NCBI RefSeq assembly: GCF_006376675.1
Contig: NZ_VEWK01000003.1
Coordinates: 310,001 to 374,000, forward strand
Source of the DNA: Brucella pecoris
GTDB lineage: Bacteria; Pseudomonadota; Alphaproteobacteria; Rhizobiales; Rhizobiaceae
DNA length: 64,000 nt
Direction: 5' to 3'
The first letter of the stretch is position 1. Each line of letters starts with the position of its first letter. The notes below the pieces were generated by a model. The model saw nothing but the letters and a program-made list of their open reading frames with translations. It ran no database searches and was not told where the DNA came from. Shown piece by piece: positions 46,318 to 56,750 of the stretch. Both the position numbers and the translations under genes were made by a program.

Positions 46318-47594
46318 CAACCCTTGAAGGTGTATTCCGTAATCGACAGCGGCTTCATTTCGATGGAGAAGCCCGGCAGCGATGGCGGCATATAGGCCGC
46401 ATCCTTGATGATGCATGGTTCAATGAAGTGCTCGTGCAGATGATCGACATATTCGATCACGCGACCATCCATGGTGCCTGAAACGGCAACGTAATCGATC
46501 ATCGAAAGATGCTGCACATATTCGCACAGACCAACACCACCTGCATGTGGCCAGACCGGCTTGTTGTACTTGGCAGCAATCAGCAGCACAGCCAGAACTT
46601 CATTCAGACCACCCATGCGGCATGAATCGATCTGAACGATGTCGATGGCGCCTTCTGCGATGAACTGCTTGAACATGATGCGGTTCTGGCACATTTCGCC
46701 GGTCGCTACCTTCACGTCGCCAATGGCTTCGCGGATTTTGCGATGACCTGCAACATCATCCGGGCTGGTCGGCTCTTCGATGAAGAACGGCTTTGAGAAC
46801 GCAAGCTTATTGACCCACTCAATCGCCTGATCGACTTCCCACACCTGATTGGCGTCGATCATCAGATAACGGTCTGGACCGATGACTTCACGTGCGATGG
46901 TAAGACGACGAATATCGTCTTCAAGATCACGACCGACCTTCATCTTCACATGATTGAAGCCTTCGTCGATGGCTTCCTGACAAAGACGGCGCAGCTTTTC
47001 GTCGTCGTAGCCGAGCCAGCCAGCGGAAGTCGTGTAACAAGGATAGCCCTCGGCTTCGAGCTTCGCGATACGCTCCGCCTTACCGCTTTCTGCTTTGCGC
47101 AGAATTTCAACGGCTTCGTCACGGGTCAGCACGTCGGTCAGATAGCGGTAGTCGACGATGTCGGCGATTTCCTCTGCTGAGAGTTCCGACACCAGACGCC
47201 AGACCGGCTTGCCGGACTGCTTTGCCAAAAGATCCCAGAAAGCGTTGACGACAGCACCGGTTGCCAGATGCATCGCACCTTTTTCAGGGCCGATCCAGCG
47301 TAGCTGGCTGTCGCTTGTCAGATGGCGCCAGAACTTGCCAGGTGCGGAGCGGACAACGTCGAGATCGACGCCAACCACCAGATGGCGCATCGCAAGAATA
47401 GCCTGACAGCAGATGTCATTGCCGCGACCAATGGTGAAGGTGAGGCCATGGCCCTTCAGCGCTTCGTCATCCGTATCGAGGATGACATAAGCTGCCGAGT
47501 AGTCCGGGTCCGGATTCATCGCGTCAGAACCGTCCAGACTTTGCGAAGTCGGGAAGCGCAGATCAAAAACGCGCAGATCAGTAATTTTGGTCAT
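46317..47594 (-). CDS. fucD: L-fuconate dehydratase
   Basis: Enolase-superfamily enzyme of 425 residues that dehydrates L-fuconate to 2-keto-3-deoxy-L-fuconate. Lys217/Lys219 (HVKMKVG), Asp248 (DANQVW), Glu273 (FIEEP) and Glu300 (TGEM) supply the base and metal ligands. The N-terminus TDLRVFDLRFPTSQSLDGSDAMNPDPDYS is typical of L-fuconate dehydratases. It is the last of eleven minus-strand genes beginning at 56593. The step before it could be served by the lactonase at 57614 and the steps after it by the SDR at 48549 and FAH protein at 47664. Confidence 0.93.
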   Translation of the reverse strand: MTKITDLRVFDLRFPTSQSLDGSDAMNPDPDYSAAYVILDTDDEALKGHGLTFTIGRGNDICCQAILAMRHLVVGVDLDVVRSAPGKFWRHLTSDSQLRWIGPEKGAMHLATGAVVNAFWDLLAKQSGKPVWRLVSELSAEEIADIVDYRYLTDVLTRDEAVEILRKAESGKAERIAKLEAEGYPCYTTSAGWLGYDDEKLRRLCQEAIDEGFNHVKMKVGRDLEDDIRRLTIAREVIGPDRYLMIDANQVWEVDQAIEWVNKLAFSKPFFIEEPTSPDDVAGHRKIREAIGDVKVATGEMCQNRIMFKQFIAEGAIDIVQIDSCRMGGLNEVLAVLLIAAKYNKPVWPHAGGVGLCEYVQHLSMIDYVAVSGTMDGRVIEYVDHLHEHFIEPCIIKDAAYMPPSLPGFSIEMKPLSITEYTFKG

Positions 47595-47614
47595 TTGTAA
47601 TTCCGCGATCCGAA

Positions 47615-47653
47615 CATGATCCCCAAAAGTAGCAACGCGTTTTGGGAATCATG
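47615..47653. repeat. Dispersed intergenic hairpin repeat, copy 3
   Basis: CATGATCCCCAAAA (47615-47628) and TTTTGGGAATCATG (47640-47653) match as inverted repeats at 13 of 14 positions. The element sits inside the operon between the FAH and fucD genes. Its sequence is a variant of the family at 55175. Confidence 0.7.
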
Positions 47654-47663
47654 CTCAAAAAAA

Positions 47664-48509
47664 TTAAACGTCAGCGCGCACGTTCTGCTTCTGCGAGCCG
47701 AGGCCTTCAATGCCGAGTTCGACAGTGTCGCCAGCCTTGAGATAGCGCGGTGGCTTCATGCCCATGCCGACGCCGGGAGGTGTGCCAGTGGAGATGATGT
47801 CGCCGGGCTGCAGAGACATGAACTGAGAGAGATAGGAAACGAGGTAGCGCACGCCATAAACCATGGTCTTGGACGAGCCGTCCTGCATGGTTTCGCCATT
47901 GACCTTGAGCCACATGGCAAGGTTCTCAGGATCAGCGATTTCTTCCTTCGTCACCAGCCATGGGCCGGTTGGACCAAAAGTGTCGCAGGATTTGCCCTTG
48001 GTCCACTGACCCTGGCGCTCGATCTGGAATGCGCGTTCGGAGACGTCGTGGATGGTGCAGTAACCGGCGACATAATCAAGCGCATCGGCTTCGCTGACAT
48101 ACTTCGCGGTCTTGCCGATCACGATGCCGAGCTCCACTTCCCAGTCGGTCTTTTCAGAACCGCGTGGGATGAGAAGGTCGTCATTCGGGCCAACGATGGC
48201 AGAGGTTGCCTTCATGAAGATGATTGGTTCGGATGGAACGGTTGCACCCGTTTCCGCCGCATGGTCGGAATAGTTGAGACCGATGCAGATGAACTTGCCG
48301 GTGCCAGTAATGCAAGGACCAAGACGCGGATTGCCTTCAACCTTTGGCAGAGAATTCACATCGAGCGAACCGAGCTTGGCAAGCGCTTCAGGGCTCAAAG
48401 CGGCACCCGACAGATCGCTCACATGAGCGGACAGATCACGGATATTGCCGTCAGCATCGAGAAGGCCCGGCTTTTCGTGACCGGTTTCGCCATAGCGAAG
48501 AAATTTCAT
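47664..48509 (-). CDS. Fumarylacetoacetate hydrolase family protein (2,4-diketo-3-deoxy-sugar-acid hydrolase candidate)
   Basis: FAH-fold hydrolase of 281 residues. Metal-site motifs EVELGIVIG and DVSERAFQ and the C-terminal GDIISTGTPPGVGMG are present. In the non-phosphorylating L-fucose/L-rhamnose routes such a protein splits 2,4-diketo-3-deoxy-L-fuconate into pyruvate and L-lactate. The neighbouring SDR and fucD support that role. Databases often call such proteins ureidoglycolate lyase, which the context does not support. Confidence 0.85.
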   Translation of the reverse strand: MKFLRYGETGHEKPGLLDADGNIRDLSAHVSDLSGAALSPEALAKLGSLDVNSLPKVEGNPRLGPCITGTGKFICIGLNYSDHAAETGATVPSEPIIFMKATSAIVGPNDDLLIPRGSEKTDWEVELGIVIGKTAKYVSEADALDYVAGYCTIHDVSERAFQIERQGQWTKGKSCDTFGPTGPWLVTKEEIADPENLAMWLKVNGETMQDGSSKTMVYGVRYLVSYLSQFMSLQPGDIISTGTPPGVGMGMKPPRYLKAGDTVELGIEGLGSQKQNVRADV

Positions 48510-48548
48510 GAGTTTACTCCTTTGCGGGGATAGAATTGGCAGCTTGGA

Positions 48549-49283
48549 CTAGATCGTCCAGCCACCGTCGATGTTGTAAGCCTGACCCGTGGTATAGGTG
48601 GCACCAGCGAGATAGACCGCGAGATCCGCGATCTCTTCCGGCTGGCCAATACGGCCAATCGGCTGACGGGCGATGAAGGCTGCGCGCTGCTCTTCATAAT
48701 CACCTTGCGCGCGCAGACGATCCTGCAGCGACGGGCTTTCAACTGTACCGGGGCAGATGGCATTGCAGCGGATGCCTTTGGCAACATAATCGGCAGCAAC
48801 AGCCTTGGTAAGACCGATGACGGCAGCCTTGGTGACGCCATAAGCAAAGCGGTTCGGCACGCCCTTCACGCTTGAAGCAACCGACGCCATGTTGACGATT
48901 GCGCCGTCTTTGCGTTCCAGCATTCCCGGCAGCACCGCACGGATGGTGCGGATCATCGCCTTGACGTTTAGATTGACCGCAAAGTCGAGGTCTTCATCCT
49001 TCATTTCCAAAATCGAACCGCCATGGACAACACCTGCGCAGTTAAACAGGATATCGACCTGACCGATTTCAGTAACGAGTGACTTCACTTCCGCCTCATC
49101 AAGCACGTTGAGCTTGCGCGTGATGATGTTAGAGACACTTTCGAGTTCTTTGAGTGCTGCCTCGTTGATGTCAGTCGCATAGACCTTGGCACCGGCCTCA
49201 GCAAAAGCCAGCGCACTCGCACGACCAATGCCCTGAGCTGCGGCTGTCACCAGCGCGGTTTTTCCATCAAATCGTATCGTCAT
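48549..49283 (-). CDS. SDR oxidoreductase, 2-keto-3-deoxy-L-fuconate dehydrogenase candidate
   Basis: Short-chain dehydrogenase of 244 residues with the NAD motif TAAAQGIGRAS (13-23), NCAG (81-84) and the catalytic pair Tyr148/Lys152 (YGVTK) with Ser near 134-137. The C-terminus TGQAYNIDGGWTI is typical. It would oxidise the product of fucD to the 2,4-diketo acid with NAD+. It follows the MaoC gene by 2 bases. Confidence 0.87.
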   Translation of the reverse strand: MTIRFDGKTALVTAAAQGIGRASALAFAEAGAKVYATDINEAALKELESVSNIITRKLNVLDEAEVKSLVTEIGQVDILFNCAGVVHGGSILEMKDEDLDFAVNLNVKAMIRTIRAVLPGMLERKDGAIVNMASVASSVKGVPNRFAYGVTKAAVIGLTKAVAADYVAKGIRCNAICPGTVESPSLQDRLRAQGDYEEQRAAFIARQPIGRIGQPEEIADLAVYLAGATYTTGQAYNIDGGWTI

Positions 49284-49285
49284 CT

Positions 49286-49732
49286 TTATGCCTTCCGTTC
49301 AACAAGCAGGATGTGGTCGCAAGCAAGCACCACTTCGTCCCGCTGATTAAGCACTTCGCACCGCTCAATAACGCGGCCCAAATTTGTCCGTTTCGGATCA
49401 TCTTCCTTGGCACTGATCGTCACGCGCGTGCGGATCGTATCGCCGATATGCACCGGACGCACGAAACGAAGGCGATCATAGCCATAGGAAAACGCAACAG
49501 GGTTAATAAGCGTCGCCGTCAATCCAACGCCGATAGCAAAGATCATCGTGCCATGGGCAATGCGCTGACCACCTGGCAATGTCTTGGCAAATTCCGCATC
49601 CATATGGTGCGGAAAGAAATCACCCGTATGTCCAGCGTGCACCACGAAATCCGTTTCGGTGATGGTGCGGCCATAGGTTACGCGCTCATGGCCAAGTTCA
49701 TAATCTTCAAAATAGATCGTCTGTTCGGACAT
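49286..49732 (-). CDS. MaoC-family dehydratase/hydratase-like protein
   Basis: Hot-dog-fold protein of 148 residues with the hydratase-2-type motif [19 protein letters not shown] carrying the Asp/His pair. MaoC proteins normally act on enoyl-CoA esters. A CoA-linked step is not part of the known L-fucose route. Together with the CoA-transferase gene at 59627 it hints at a CoA branch or an unrelated side reaction. It lies 2 bases from each neighbour in the operon. Confidence 0.85.
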   Translation of the reverse strand: MSEQTIYFEDYELGHERVTYGRTITETDFVVHAGHTGDFFPHHMDAEFAKTLPGGQRIAHGTMIFAIGVGLTATLINPVAFSYGYDRLRFVRPVHIGDTIRTRVTISAKEDDPKRTNLGRVIERCEVLNQRDEVVLACDHILLVERKA

Positions 49733-49734
49733 GA

Positions 49735-50814
49735 TTAAAACTCCGGCTTTGCAACGAGCGGGGTAGCGGGTGAGCTACTTGACTGATAGGCCGCTTCGAC
49801 CAATGCCATTGTATGCCAGGCATCCTCGACCGAGCCGATGAGTGCTGCATCTTCACCGCACGCAAAACGCTGCAACTGCGCCATGCGATTGAGAAATGCA
49901 TCCGGGAACCACGCGCCTTCAAGCGCGACCTGCACCCAATCGTCGCCACCCTTCGGCTTGATCCAGAGCTCGTCCGGTTCGCCACGCGGATAGTCGAGAT
50001 TAACGCCAAGCTTCACGTAGGCAGCACCCTCAGTTCCACAAATGCGGAACTCGCAGGCCTGAAACTTGCGGCCAAAATCATGATCGTGATTGATCGACAG
50101 AGCACAGCGGACACGGTTGCCATAATCGAGGATTGCAGCCGTGCGCGTCTGGGCAACTTCGTGGTTTGGATGCCCGATAGTCTTCGCGTGAACGCCTTGC
50201 GGATTACCGAGCAGACCGCGCACGAAATCCAGATAATGGATCGAATGCATGGCGATCTCAATGCGCGGCAGGCCTTTTAGGAAAGGCCACAGACCCCAAG
50301 GAGTCGCAAGCGCCAGCCATGCATCGAAATCCACGACTTCGCCGAGCAAGCCCTTATCGACGGCATCGTAAAGTGCCAACATCATCGGGGCGAAGCGAAG
50401 CTGGAAGTTGACCGCAGCTTTGAGATTGCGCGCGCGGCAAACCTTCAGGATTTCCGTAGCGCTACCTAAATCACTGCCCATCGGCTTCTGAATGAGACAC
50501 GCAGAACCTTCCGGTAATTGCGCGAGGATCGAAGCATGGGCTGAAGGCGGCGTTGCGAGATCGAAGATCGCGCCTTCAACCGCAATCGCTTCTTCAAGGC
50601 TTCCAAAAGCCTTTACTCCCCACTGGTCAGCCAAAGCTTTGGCCTTCTCGAAATTGGGATCAAAAATCCCAGCAACCGGTAAGCCGCCCTGCTTATAGGC
50701 GGGCAGATGCGCGTCGCCGACAATGCTACCTGCACCGAAGATCACGATGGGCTTCGGCTCAGACGGCTTGGCCCACCATTGGCGCAAGGTTTTGGGATCG
50801 AAGGTCTCAGTCAT
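49735..50814 (-). CDS. Gfo/Idh/MocA-family oxidoreductase
   Basis: NAD(P)-dependent sugar oxidoreductase of 359 residues. The Rossmann start is [17 protein letters not shown] (about 24-40). The EKP-like motif reads IQKPMG (near 117), and a C-terminal substrate domain contains [15 protein letters not shown]. It could be the sugar 1-dehydrogenase that the operon otherwise lacks. It overlaps the mutarotase gene by 8 bases. Confidence 0.87.
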   Translation of the reverse strand: MTETFDPKTLRQWWAKPSEPKPIVIFGAGSIVGDAHLPAYKQGGLPVAGIFDPNFEKAKALADQWGVKAFGSLEEAIAVEGAIFDLATPPSAHASILAQLPEGSACLIQKPMGSDLGSATEILKVCRARNLKAAVNFQLRFAPMMLALYDAVDKGLLGEVVDFDAWLALATPWGLWPFLKGLPRIEIAMHSIHYLDFVRGLLGNPQGVHAKTIGHPNHEVAQTRTAAILDYGNRVRCALSINHDHDFGRKFQACEFRICGTEGAAYVKLGVNLDYPRGEPDELWIKPKGGDDWVQVALEGAWFPDAFLNRMAQLQRFACGEDAALIGSVEDAWHTMALVEAAYQSSSSPATPLVAKPEF

Positions 50815-51139
50815 GATGGAAAACCTCCTCCATCATTGCCCACCACTCGCCCTCTTTACGGGTTTCAAGCGGCTTCTGGCATGGCATGCAAACCGACCAC
50901 CATTCCTGATTTTTAGGGTTATCAGCCATCTTCTTCATGTCGGCCTCGAAGTCTTGGCCGACATATTCCCACGTACCGAAAAGCAGGTTCTCAGGCTCTT
51001 TCAAAAAGATCGTATAATTGGTGATATTGCACTCGGAAATGAGCGCCAGAATTTCCGGCCACACGCTCGCATGCAGCTTTTTATATTCTGCGATCTTTTC
51101 AGGCTTGAGCCCGATAACCATGCCCATACGTGTACTCAT
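50807..51139 (-). CDS. L-rhamnose/L-fucose mutarotase-family protein
   Basis: Protein of 110 residues of the RhaM type: HASVWPEILALISECNITNYTIFL in part, LFGTWEYVG and WWSVCMPCQKPL. These enzymes interconvert alpha and beta anomers of 6-deoxy sugars and so speed entry into oxidation. It supports a deoxy-sugar such as L-fucose or L-rhamnose as the imported substrate. It overlaps both neighbours (4 and 8 bases). Confidence 0.87.
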   Translation of the reverse strand: MSTRMGMVIGLKPEKIAEYKKLHASVWPEILALISECNITNYTIFLKEPENLLFGTWEYVGQDFEADMKKMADNPKNQEWWSVCMPCQKPLETRKEGEWWAMMEEVFHHD

Positions 51140-52254
51140 GCCGCGCTCACGATCTCACGGGTGAACTCAGCAACAGAACGGCTGCGAACGGCGTCCCAAT
51201 CCCACTCGATACCAATGCCCGGCTCGGACGGCGCGATGGCGTGGCCATCGCGGATTTCCATGCTCTTGGTGGTCAGATCATCGAGCTGCGGGATATATTC
51301 GACATAACGGCCATTCTGCACCGCGCAGGTGAGGCTGACATGCAGCTCCATCAGGAAGTGCGGGCAAACCGGAATATCGAAGGCTTCCGCCGCATGTGCC
51401 ACTTTCAGCCATGGCGTGATGCCGCCGATGCGCGCCACATCGACCTGTACGATGGAGCAAGCGCCCTTCTGCATATATTCGCGGAAATGGCGGATCGAAT
51501 AGATCGATTCACCCACTGCAATTGGCGTCGCGGTCGAGCGCGTCAGGCGGATATGACCATCAAGATCATCCGCCGGAAGCGGCTCTTCGATCCACGCCAG
51601 ATCAAGTTCTTTCAGACGTTCTGCGCGACGGATCGCTTCATCCACCGTAAAGCCCTGATTGCAGTCGGTCATGATCTCAAAGCCGTCACCAACGGCTGCA
51701 CGAACAGCCGCCAGACGCGCATAGTCTTCCGAGCCATGCGGCTTGCCGATCTTCACCTTGGAACCGGAGAAACCTTTGGCTTTGGCTTGCAGAGCATCCT
51801 CGACCAGCGCTTCTTTTTCGATATGCAGCCAGCCGCCTTCGGTCGTGTAAAGCGGACAACGATCCTTGGCACCGCCTGCAAGTTTCCACAGCGGCAGGTT
51901 TTGTTTCTTCGCACGCAGATCCCAGAGGGCAGTATCAATGGCAGCAAGTGCTAAGGCTGTAATCGCGCCAATGGTTGTGGCGTGGGTCGCAAATTCGAGC
52001 TTACGCCAGATCGCCTCAATGCAATCCGCATCTTCATCGATAATCAACGGCACCAGATGGTCGTTCAACAGGCGCATGACGGACGAGCCGCCAGTGCCGA
52101 TGGTGTAGCTATAGCCGGTGCCGACCGCACCATCACTATCGGTGATGGTAACGATAGGCGTTTCCTGGCTGACAAAGCTCTGGATCGCATCGGTACGCTT
52201 GACCTTCGGCTGAAGGTCGACCATGCGCAGTTCGACTTTTTCAATGCGTGCCAT
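51136..52254 (-). CDS. Mandelate racemase/muconate lactonizing family enzyme (acid-sugar dehydratase or cycloisomerase)
   Basis: Enolase-superfamily protein of 372 residues. Lys166/Lys168 (SKVKIG) form the KxK base. Asp197, Glu223 and Glu249 are metal ligands (MTDCNQG, WIEEP, VGES), and His299 is in CPHFLME. It is not a copy of the fucD gene in the same operon, so the cluster handles a second acid sugar or a second reaction. The exact substrate is not readable. It is the first enzyme gene after the transporter. Confidence 0.85.
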   Translation of the reverse strand: MARIEKVELRMVDLQPKVKRTDAIQSFVSQETPIVTITDSDGAVGTGYSYTIGTGGSSVMRLLNDHLVPLIIDEDADCIEAIWRKLEFATHATTIGAITALALAAIDTALWDLRAKKQNLPLWKLAGGAKDRCPLYTTEGGWLHIEKEALVEDALQAKAKGFSGSKVKIGKPHGSEDYARLAAVRAAVGDGFEIMTDCNQGFTVDEAIRRAERLKELDLAWIEEPLPADDLDGHIRLTRSTATPIAVGESIYSIRHFREYMQKGACSIVQVDVARIGGITPWLKVAHAAEAFDIPVCPHFLMELHVSLTCAVQNGRYVEYIPQLDDLTTKSMEIRDGHAIAPSEPGIGIEWDWDAVRSRSVAEFTREIVSAA

Positions 52255-52256
52255 GA

Positions 52257-53348
<1,092 letters not shown>

Positions 53349-53355
53349 TGTAATA

Positions 53356-54234
53356 TCAACCTTTAACCGCGCCGAACGTCAGACCAGCAACAAGATGCTT
53401 CTGGACGATGAATGTGAGGGTCAGCGCCGGAATAATCATCACGACCGCCAGCGCGCACATGCCGCGCCAGTCGATGGTGAATTCAGCGGTGTAATCGAGA
53501 AGACCAACAGGAAGGGTCTTGGAATTGACGGAACGGGTAAGCTGGGAAGCCAGCGCATATTCGTTCCATGAGGTGAGGAAGGCGAAGATGCCTGCGGTCG
53601 CAATGCCGGGACCAGCCAGCGGGAATTCCACCTGCCAGAAAGCCTGCCAGCGCGTGCAACCGTCAATCTGGGCTGCTTCCGCCAGATCCTTTGGCACCTG
53701 ACGGAAGAAGCCGTCGATCAGCCAGATCGTGAATGGCACATTGAGCGCCACATAGGTCAGGATGAGGCCGAAATGCGTGTCGATGATGCCGATACGGGAA
53801 AAGACCATGAAGAGCGGCAGCGAAAGCGCAATGCCCGGCACCGAACGCGTCAGCATGAGGCCCAGAAAGGTGGTCGACTTGCCCCAGAAGCGGAAGCGCG
53901 CAAAGGCATAGCCGCCCGAAACGCCAACGATCAGCGCGATGAAGGTGGATGTGACCGAGATAATCAGCGAGTTGCGGAAATAATCCCAGACCGGAATACC
54001 ACCACCGCCTGCGCCTGAGAACATGGCGCGATAAGCCTCGAAGGTGATTTCCTGCGGAATCCAGACCGGCGGCTTTGCCATGATTTCCACCGGCGGACGC
54101 AGCGAGGACAGCACGATCCACAGGCCGGGCAGGCAAATGATCGCCATCGCCAGAAACAGGCCGATCAGGTAGGCGACTTTCTTGACGCGACGTAGCAGGC
54201 GATGCTGATCATTAGAGAGGGTTGTTGATGCCAT
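53356..54234 (-). CDS. Sugar ABC transporter permease (MalG type)
   Basis: Inner-membrane permease of 292 residues with an N-terminal helix (about 20-40) and a periplasmic segment. The EAA loop is LAEAAQIDGCTRWQAFWQVEFP. I use ATG 54234 instead of the in-frame GTG at 54243; either overlaps or abuts the upstream permease stop at 54237. It completes the transporter of the fucose-type operon. Confidence 0.91.
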   Translation of the reverse strand: MASTTLSNDQHRLLRRVKKVAYLIGLFLAMAIICLPGLWIVLSSLRPPVEIMAKPPVWIPQEITFEAYRAMFSGAGGGGIPVWDYFRNSLIISVTSTFIALIVGVSGGYAFARFRFWGKSTTFLGLMLTRSVPGIALSLPLFMVFSRIGIIDTHFGLILTYVALNVPFTIWLIDGFFRQVPKDLAEAAQIDGCTRWQAFWQVEFPLAGPGIATAGIFAFLTSWNEYALASQLTRSVNSKTLPVGLLDYTAEFTIDWRGMCALAVVMIIPALTLTFIVQKHLVAGLTFGAVKG

Positions 54235-54236
54235 GA

Positions 54237-55130
54237 TTACCACTCCGCTCCAATTTGCGCGCGTGCGGCTGCAAGCTTGCGGAAGAACATTACGGTGAAG
54301 AGGATCGAAAGCAGGATCGCGACATAGGCCATGGCATTGGCCAAGCCCATCTGCGCATCCGAATAGGCGGTGCGCCCAACCAGCGTCCAGATCAGCTCGG
54401 TTCGCCGTGCCGGGCCACCGTCGGTCATGATCTTCACGATGTCATAAGCGCGCGCCACATCGAGCGAACGAATGGTCATTGCAATGAAAGCAAATGGCAT
54501 CAGGTAAGGCCAGATGACATAGCGGAACGTCTGCCATGGCGTGCAGCCGTCAACGCGCGCGGCTTCAACCGGGTCCTGCGGCATGGACAGAAGACCGCCC
54601 AGAATGAGGATTGCGAATACCGAGGTCGACATCCATACTTCTGCGAGCAAAATCGCAAACAGCGCCAGATTGCCGTCGATCAGCCATGGAATGGCGGTGT
54701 CGGTGATACCCAGCGATTGCAGCGCATTGTTCACGAGACCGATATTGTCGTTGAACATGAATTTGAACTGGAAGCCGACCAGAACCGGTGAAAACATCAT
54801 CGGGAACATCATCAGCGTGCGCAAAACGCGCTGGCCATGGGTCGCCTTGTTGATGAGCAGCGCCAGTCCAAGGCCGAGCAGCATTTCCAGATTGAGCGCG
54901 ATGGTGAGGAAGATCACCGTGCGGATGAATGCAGCCCAGAACACCCAATCGCTCATGATGCGCTGATAATTGCGCAAGCCGATGAAGTTGAACAGGCTGT
55001 CAGGGCGCGTCAGCCGGAACGGCGTGAAGCTTGAATAAAGCGAAAGCGCGAGGGGAAACAGAACCACCGCTGCAAGGATGATAATGGCCGGAAGCAAAAG
55101 CAGAACCGGCGGGGAAATTCGTTTAAACAT
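54237..55130 (-). CDS. Sugar ABC transporter permease (MalF type)
   Basis: Permease of 297 residues beginning MFKRISPPVLLLLPAIIIL, with six helices and the coupling loop VEAARVDGCTPWQTFRYVIWP. It follows the binding-protein gene after a 149-base gap that holds a repeat and a hairpin. Confidence 0.91.
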   Translation of the reverse strand: MFKRISPPVLLLLPAIIILAAVVLFPLALSLYSSFTPFRLTRPDSLFNFIGLRNYQRIMSDWVFWAAFIRTVIFLTIALNLEMLLGLGLALLINKATHGQRVLRTLMMFPMMFSPVLVGFQFKFMFNDNIGLVNNALQSLGITDTAIPWLIDGNLALFAILLAEVWMSTSVFAILILGGLLSMPQDPVEAARVDGCTPWQTFRYVIWPYLMPFAFIAMTIRSLDVARAYDIVKIMTDGGPARRTELIWTLVGRTAYSDAQMGLANAMAYVAILLSILFTVMFFRKLAAARAQIGAEW

Positions 55131-55174
55131 TGTTCTTCCGAAGCGGTGCGTTGATAAGCAGCATCAAGGCATAC

Positions 55175-55218
55175 GCGCATCTTATCCAAAAACCGCTACG
55201 CACTTTTTGGGATGCGCT
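55175..55218. repeat. Dispersed GCGCAT...ATGCGC repeat, copy 4
   Basis: GCGCATC...CCAAAAA pairs with TTTTTGGGATGCGC. Like copies 1 and 3 it lies inside an ABC-transporter operon, here between the binding-protein gene and the first permease gene. Confidence 0.72.
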
Positions 55219-55222
55219 TGGA

Positions 55223-55250
55223 ATGGCCCGCCCCGTTCAGAACGGGCCAT
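55223..55250 (-). terminator. Hairpin downstream of the binding-protein gene
   Basis: ATGGCCCG (55223-55230) and CGGGCCAT (55243-55250) pair, and CCCGTT/AACGGG can pair inside. There is no T run. With the adjacent repeat it probably protects or partly terminates the abundant binding-protein mRNA rather than ending the operon. Confidence 0.5.
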
Positions 55251-55279
55251 GAAGTCATAGTTTAAATCAAACGGCGTGC

Positions 55280-56593
55280 TCAGAGTTCGCCAGCATCCTC
55301 AAGGATCTGCGTTGCCTTCTTGGCTGCATCGTCAAGCGCCTGCTGTGAGGTCTTGTCGCCAAGAATCGCTGCCTGAAGTTCAGGATAGACAGCGTTGGAA
55401 ATTTCGATCCATGACGGGGTCTGCGGAACCGGGAAAGCGGTCTTTGCCGTTTCCTGGAATACCGACAGAACTTCCTTCTTGTATGGATCGGAAGCAGCCT
55501 GTTCGATGACATAATCCCAGACAGCGGTGCGGGTTGGCAACGTGCCTGCAGCCGATTCCTGCTTCTGCGAATCCTCGTTGGTCAGGAACCAGACGAGCGA
55601 AGCAGCAGCTTCCTTGGTGGCGCAGGATTCGGTGACCGAGAAGCCGTGATGGCCCGACCAGCCGGTGCGCTTGCCGGAAGAACCTGTCGGAGGCGGAACG
55701 ATACCGACATTGCCTGCGACCTTCGACGACTTTGGATCGTTGAAATAGGTCGCCCAGCCCGGCCAATCCAGGTTGATTGCGATGGTGCCGGATGCAAAGC
55801 CAGCGCCCAGCTCATCCCAGAGATAGTTGGTGGTGCCTGCAGGAACGGCCTTGGCCTTGTAGAGATTGACGAACCAGTCGAGCGCACGGACACCGGCTTC
55901 GGAATTGAAAGCTGGCTTGCCGTCCTTGAGATATTCGCCGCCTTCAGCGACTAGCATTTCATAGAAGCGGCCATTGATGGCTTCTTCCTTGCCCGCAAAC
56001 TGCGTGCCATAGAAATTCGGCGGATCGGCAAAGAACACAGCCTGATCGGAAACTTCTTTCCAGGTCTTTGGCGGCGCCAGATCGTAGCCGTATTTTTCCT
56101 TGAACGCGGTCTTCTTGGCGTCGTCTTCGTAAAGGCTCTTCTGATAGTAGAGCGCCGAGACGTCGAACTGCGCGCGCGGCAGCATGACCAGCTTGTCGTT
56201 GAGCGTCGAAGCCTTGATCACCGAAGGCACGAAACCTTCGATTTCGCCCGATGGAAGCAAACCATTCAAGTCGGCATAGAGATCAGGATATTGCGGTGCA
56301 AAAGACGAATGGTTGGAGCCGACGCACCAGTTGATCGAGCCCGACGCGATGTCCGACTTGATTTCCTTGTCCAGCTCGAAGTGGTTCTTCTTGGACAGGA
56401 TATTGACCTTGGCACCGGTCGCCTTTTCCCATTCGGCAATGCGCGAATACAGCGCTTCATATTGCTGACCGCCGATCAGCTTGGCGTTTACGGTTACGCC
56501 TTCAAATTTACCCGGCAGATCGGCCGCACCAGCGGACCCCATTGCCAATGCCAATAGAGCAGTTCCCGCCAGGCAGGACGCTTTGAAATTCAT
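55280..56593 (-). CDS. Sugar ABC transporter substrate-binding protein
   Basis: Family 1 solute-binding protein of 437 residues. The Sec signal MNFKASCLAGTALLALAMG... is cleaved near GSAGAA (residue 24). The mature part has KLIGGQQYEALYSRIAEWE and FNSEAGVRALDWFVNLY. The frame opens at 56677, but GAGGAGGAG lies 7 bases before ATG 56593 and only this start gives a clean signal peptide. It is the first gene of the fucose-type operon. The operator-like site at 56658-56680 is upstream. Confidence 0.92.
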   Translation of the reverse strand: MNFKASCLAGTALLALAMGSAGAADLPGKFEGVTVNAKLIGGQQYEALYSRIAEWEKATGAKVNILSKKNHFELDKEIKSDIASGSINWCVGSNHSSFAPQYPDLYADLNGLLPSGEIEGFVPSVIKASTLNDKLVMLPRAQFDVSALYYQKSLYEDDAKKTAFKEKYGYDLAPPKTWKEVSDQAVFFADPPNFYGTQFAGKEEAINGRFYEMLVAEGGEYLKDGKPAFNSEAGVRALDWFVNLYKAKAVPAGTTNYLWDELGAGFASGTIAINLDWPGWATYFNDPKSSKVAGNVGIVPPPTGSSGKRTGWSGHHGFSVTESCATKEAAASLVWFLTNEDSQKQESAAGTLPTRTAVWDYVIEQAASDPYKKEVLSVFQETAKTAFPVPQTPSWIEISNAVYPELQAAILGDKTSQQALDDAAKKATQILEDAGEL

Positions 56594-56657
56594 GATGCTT
56601 CTCCTCCTCACGACGGGCTTTTCCCCGGCCCGCCCCCAATTGTGAATTTGGTATTTA

Positions 56658-56680
56658 TATGCAAACATAATATTCACACC
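56658..56680. promoter_or_regulatory. Candidate IclR operator before the fucose-type operon
   Basis: TATGCAAA-N7-TTCACACC matches the perfect palindrome at 60812 (TATGTGAA-N7-TTCACATA) at 12 of 16 arm positions with identical spacing. It lies 65-87 bases before the binding-protein start and between it and the IclR gene. Confidence 0.5.
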
Positions 56681-56750
56681 CGGTCAAGGCGCTTTCGATG
56701 CGTTCACGACTTTCGTCATTTGCAATGTTCGTATATGAAGAAGGCTATTC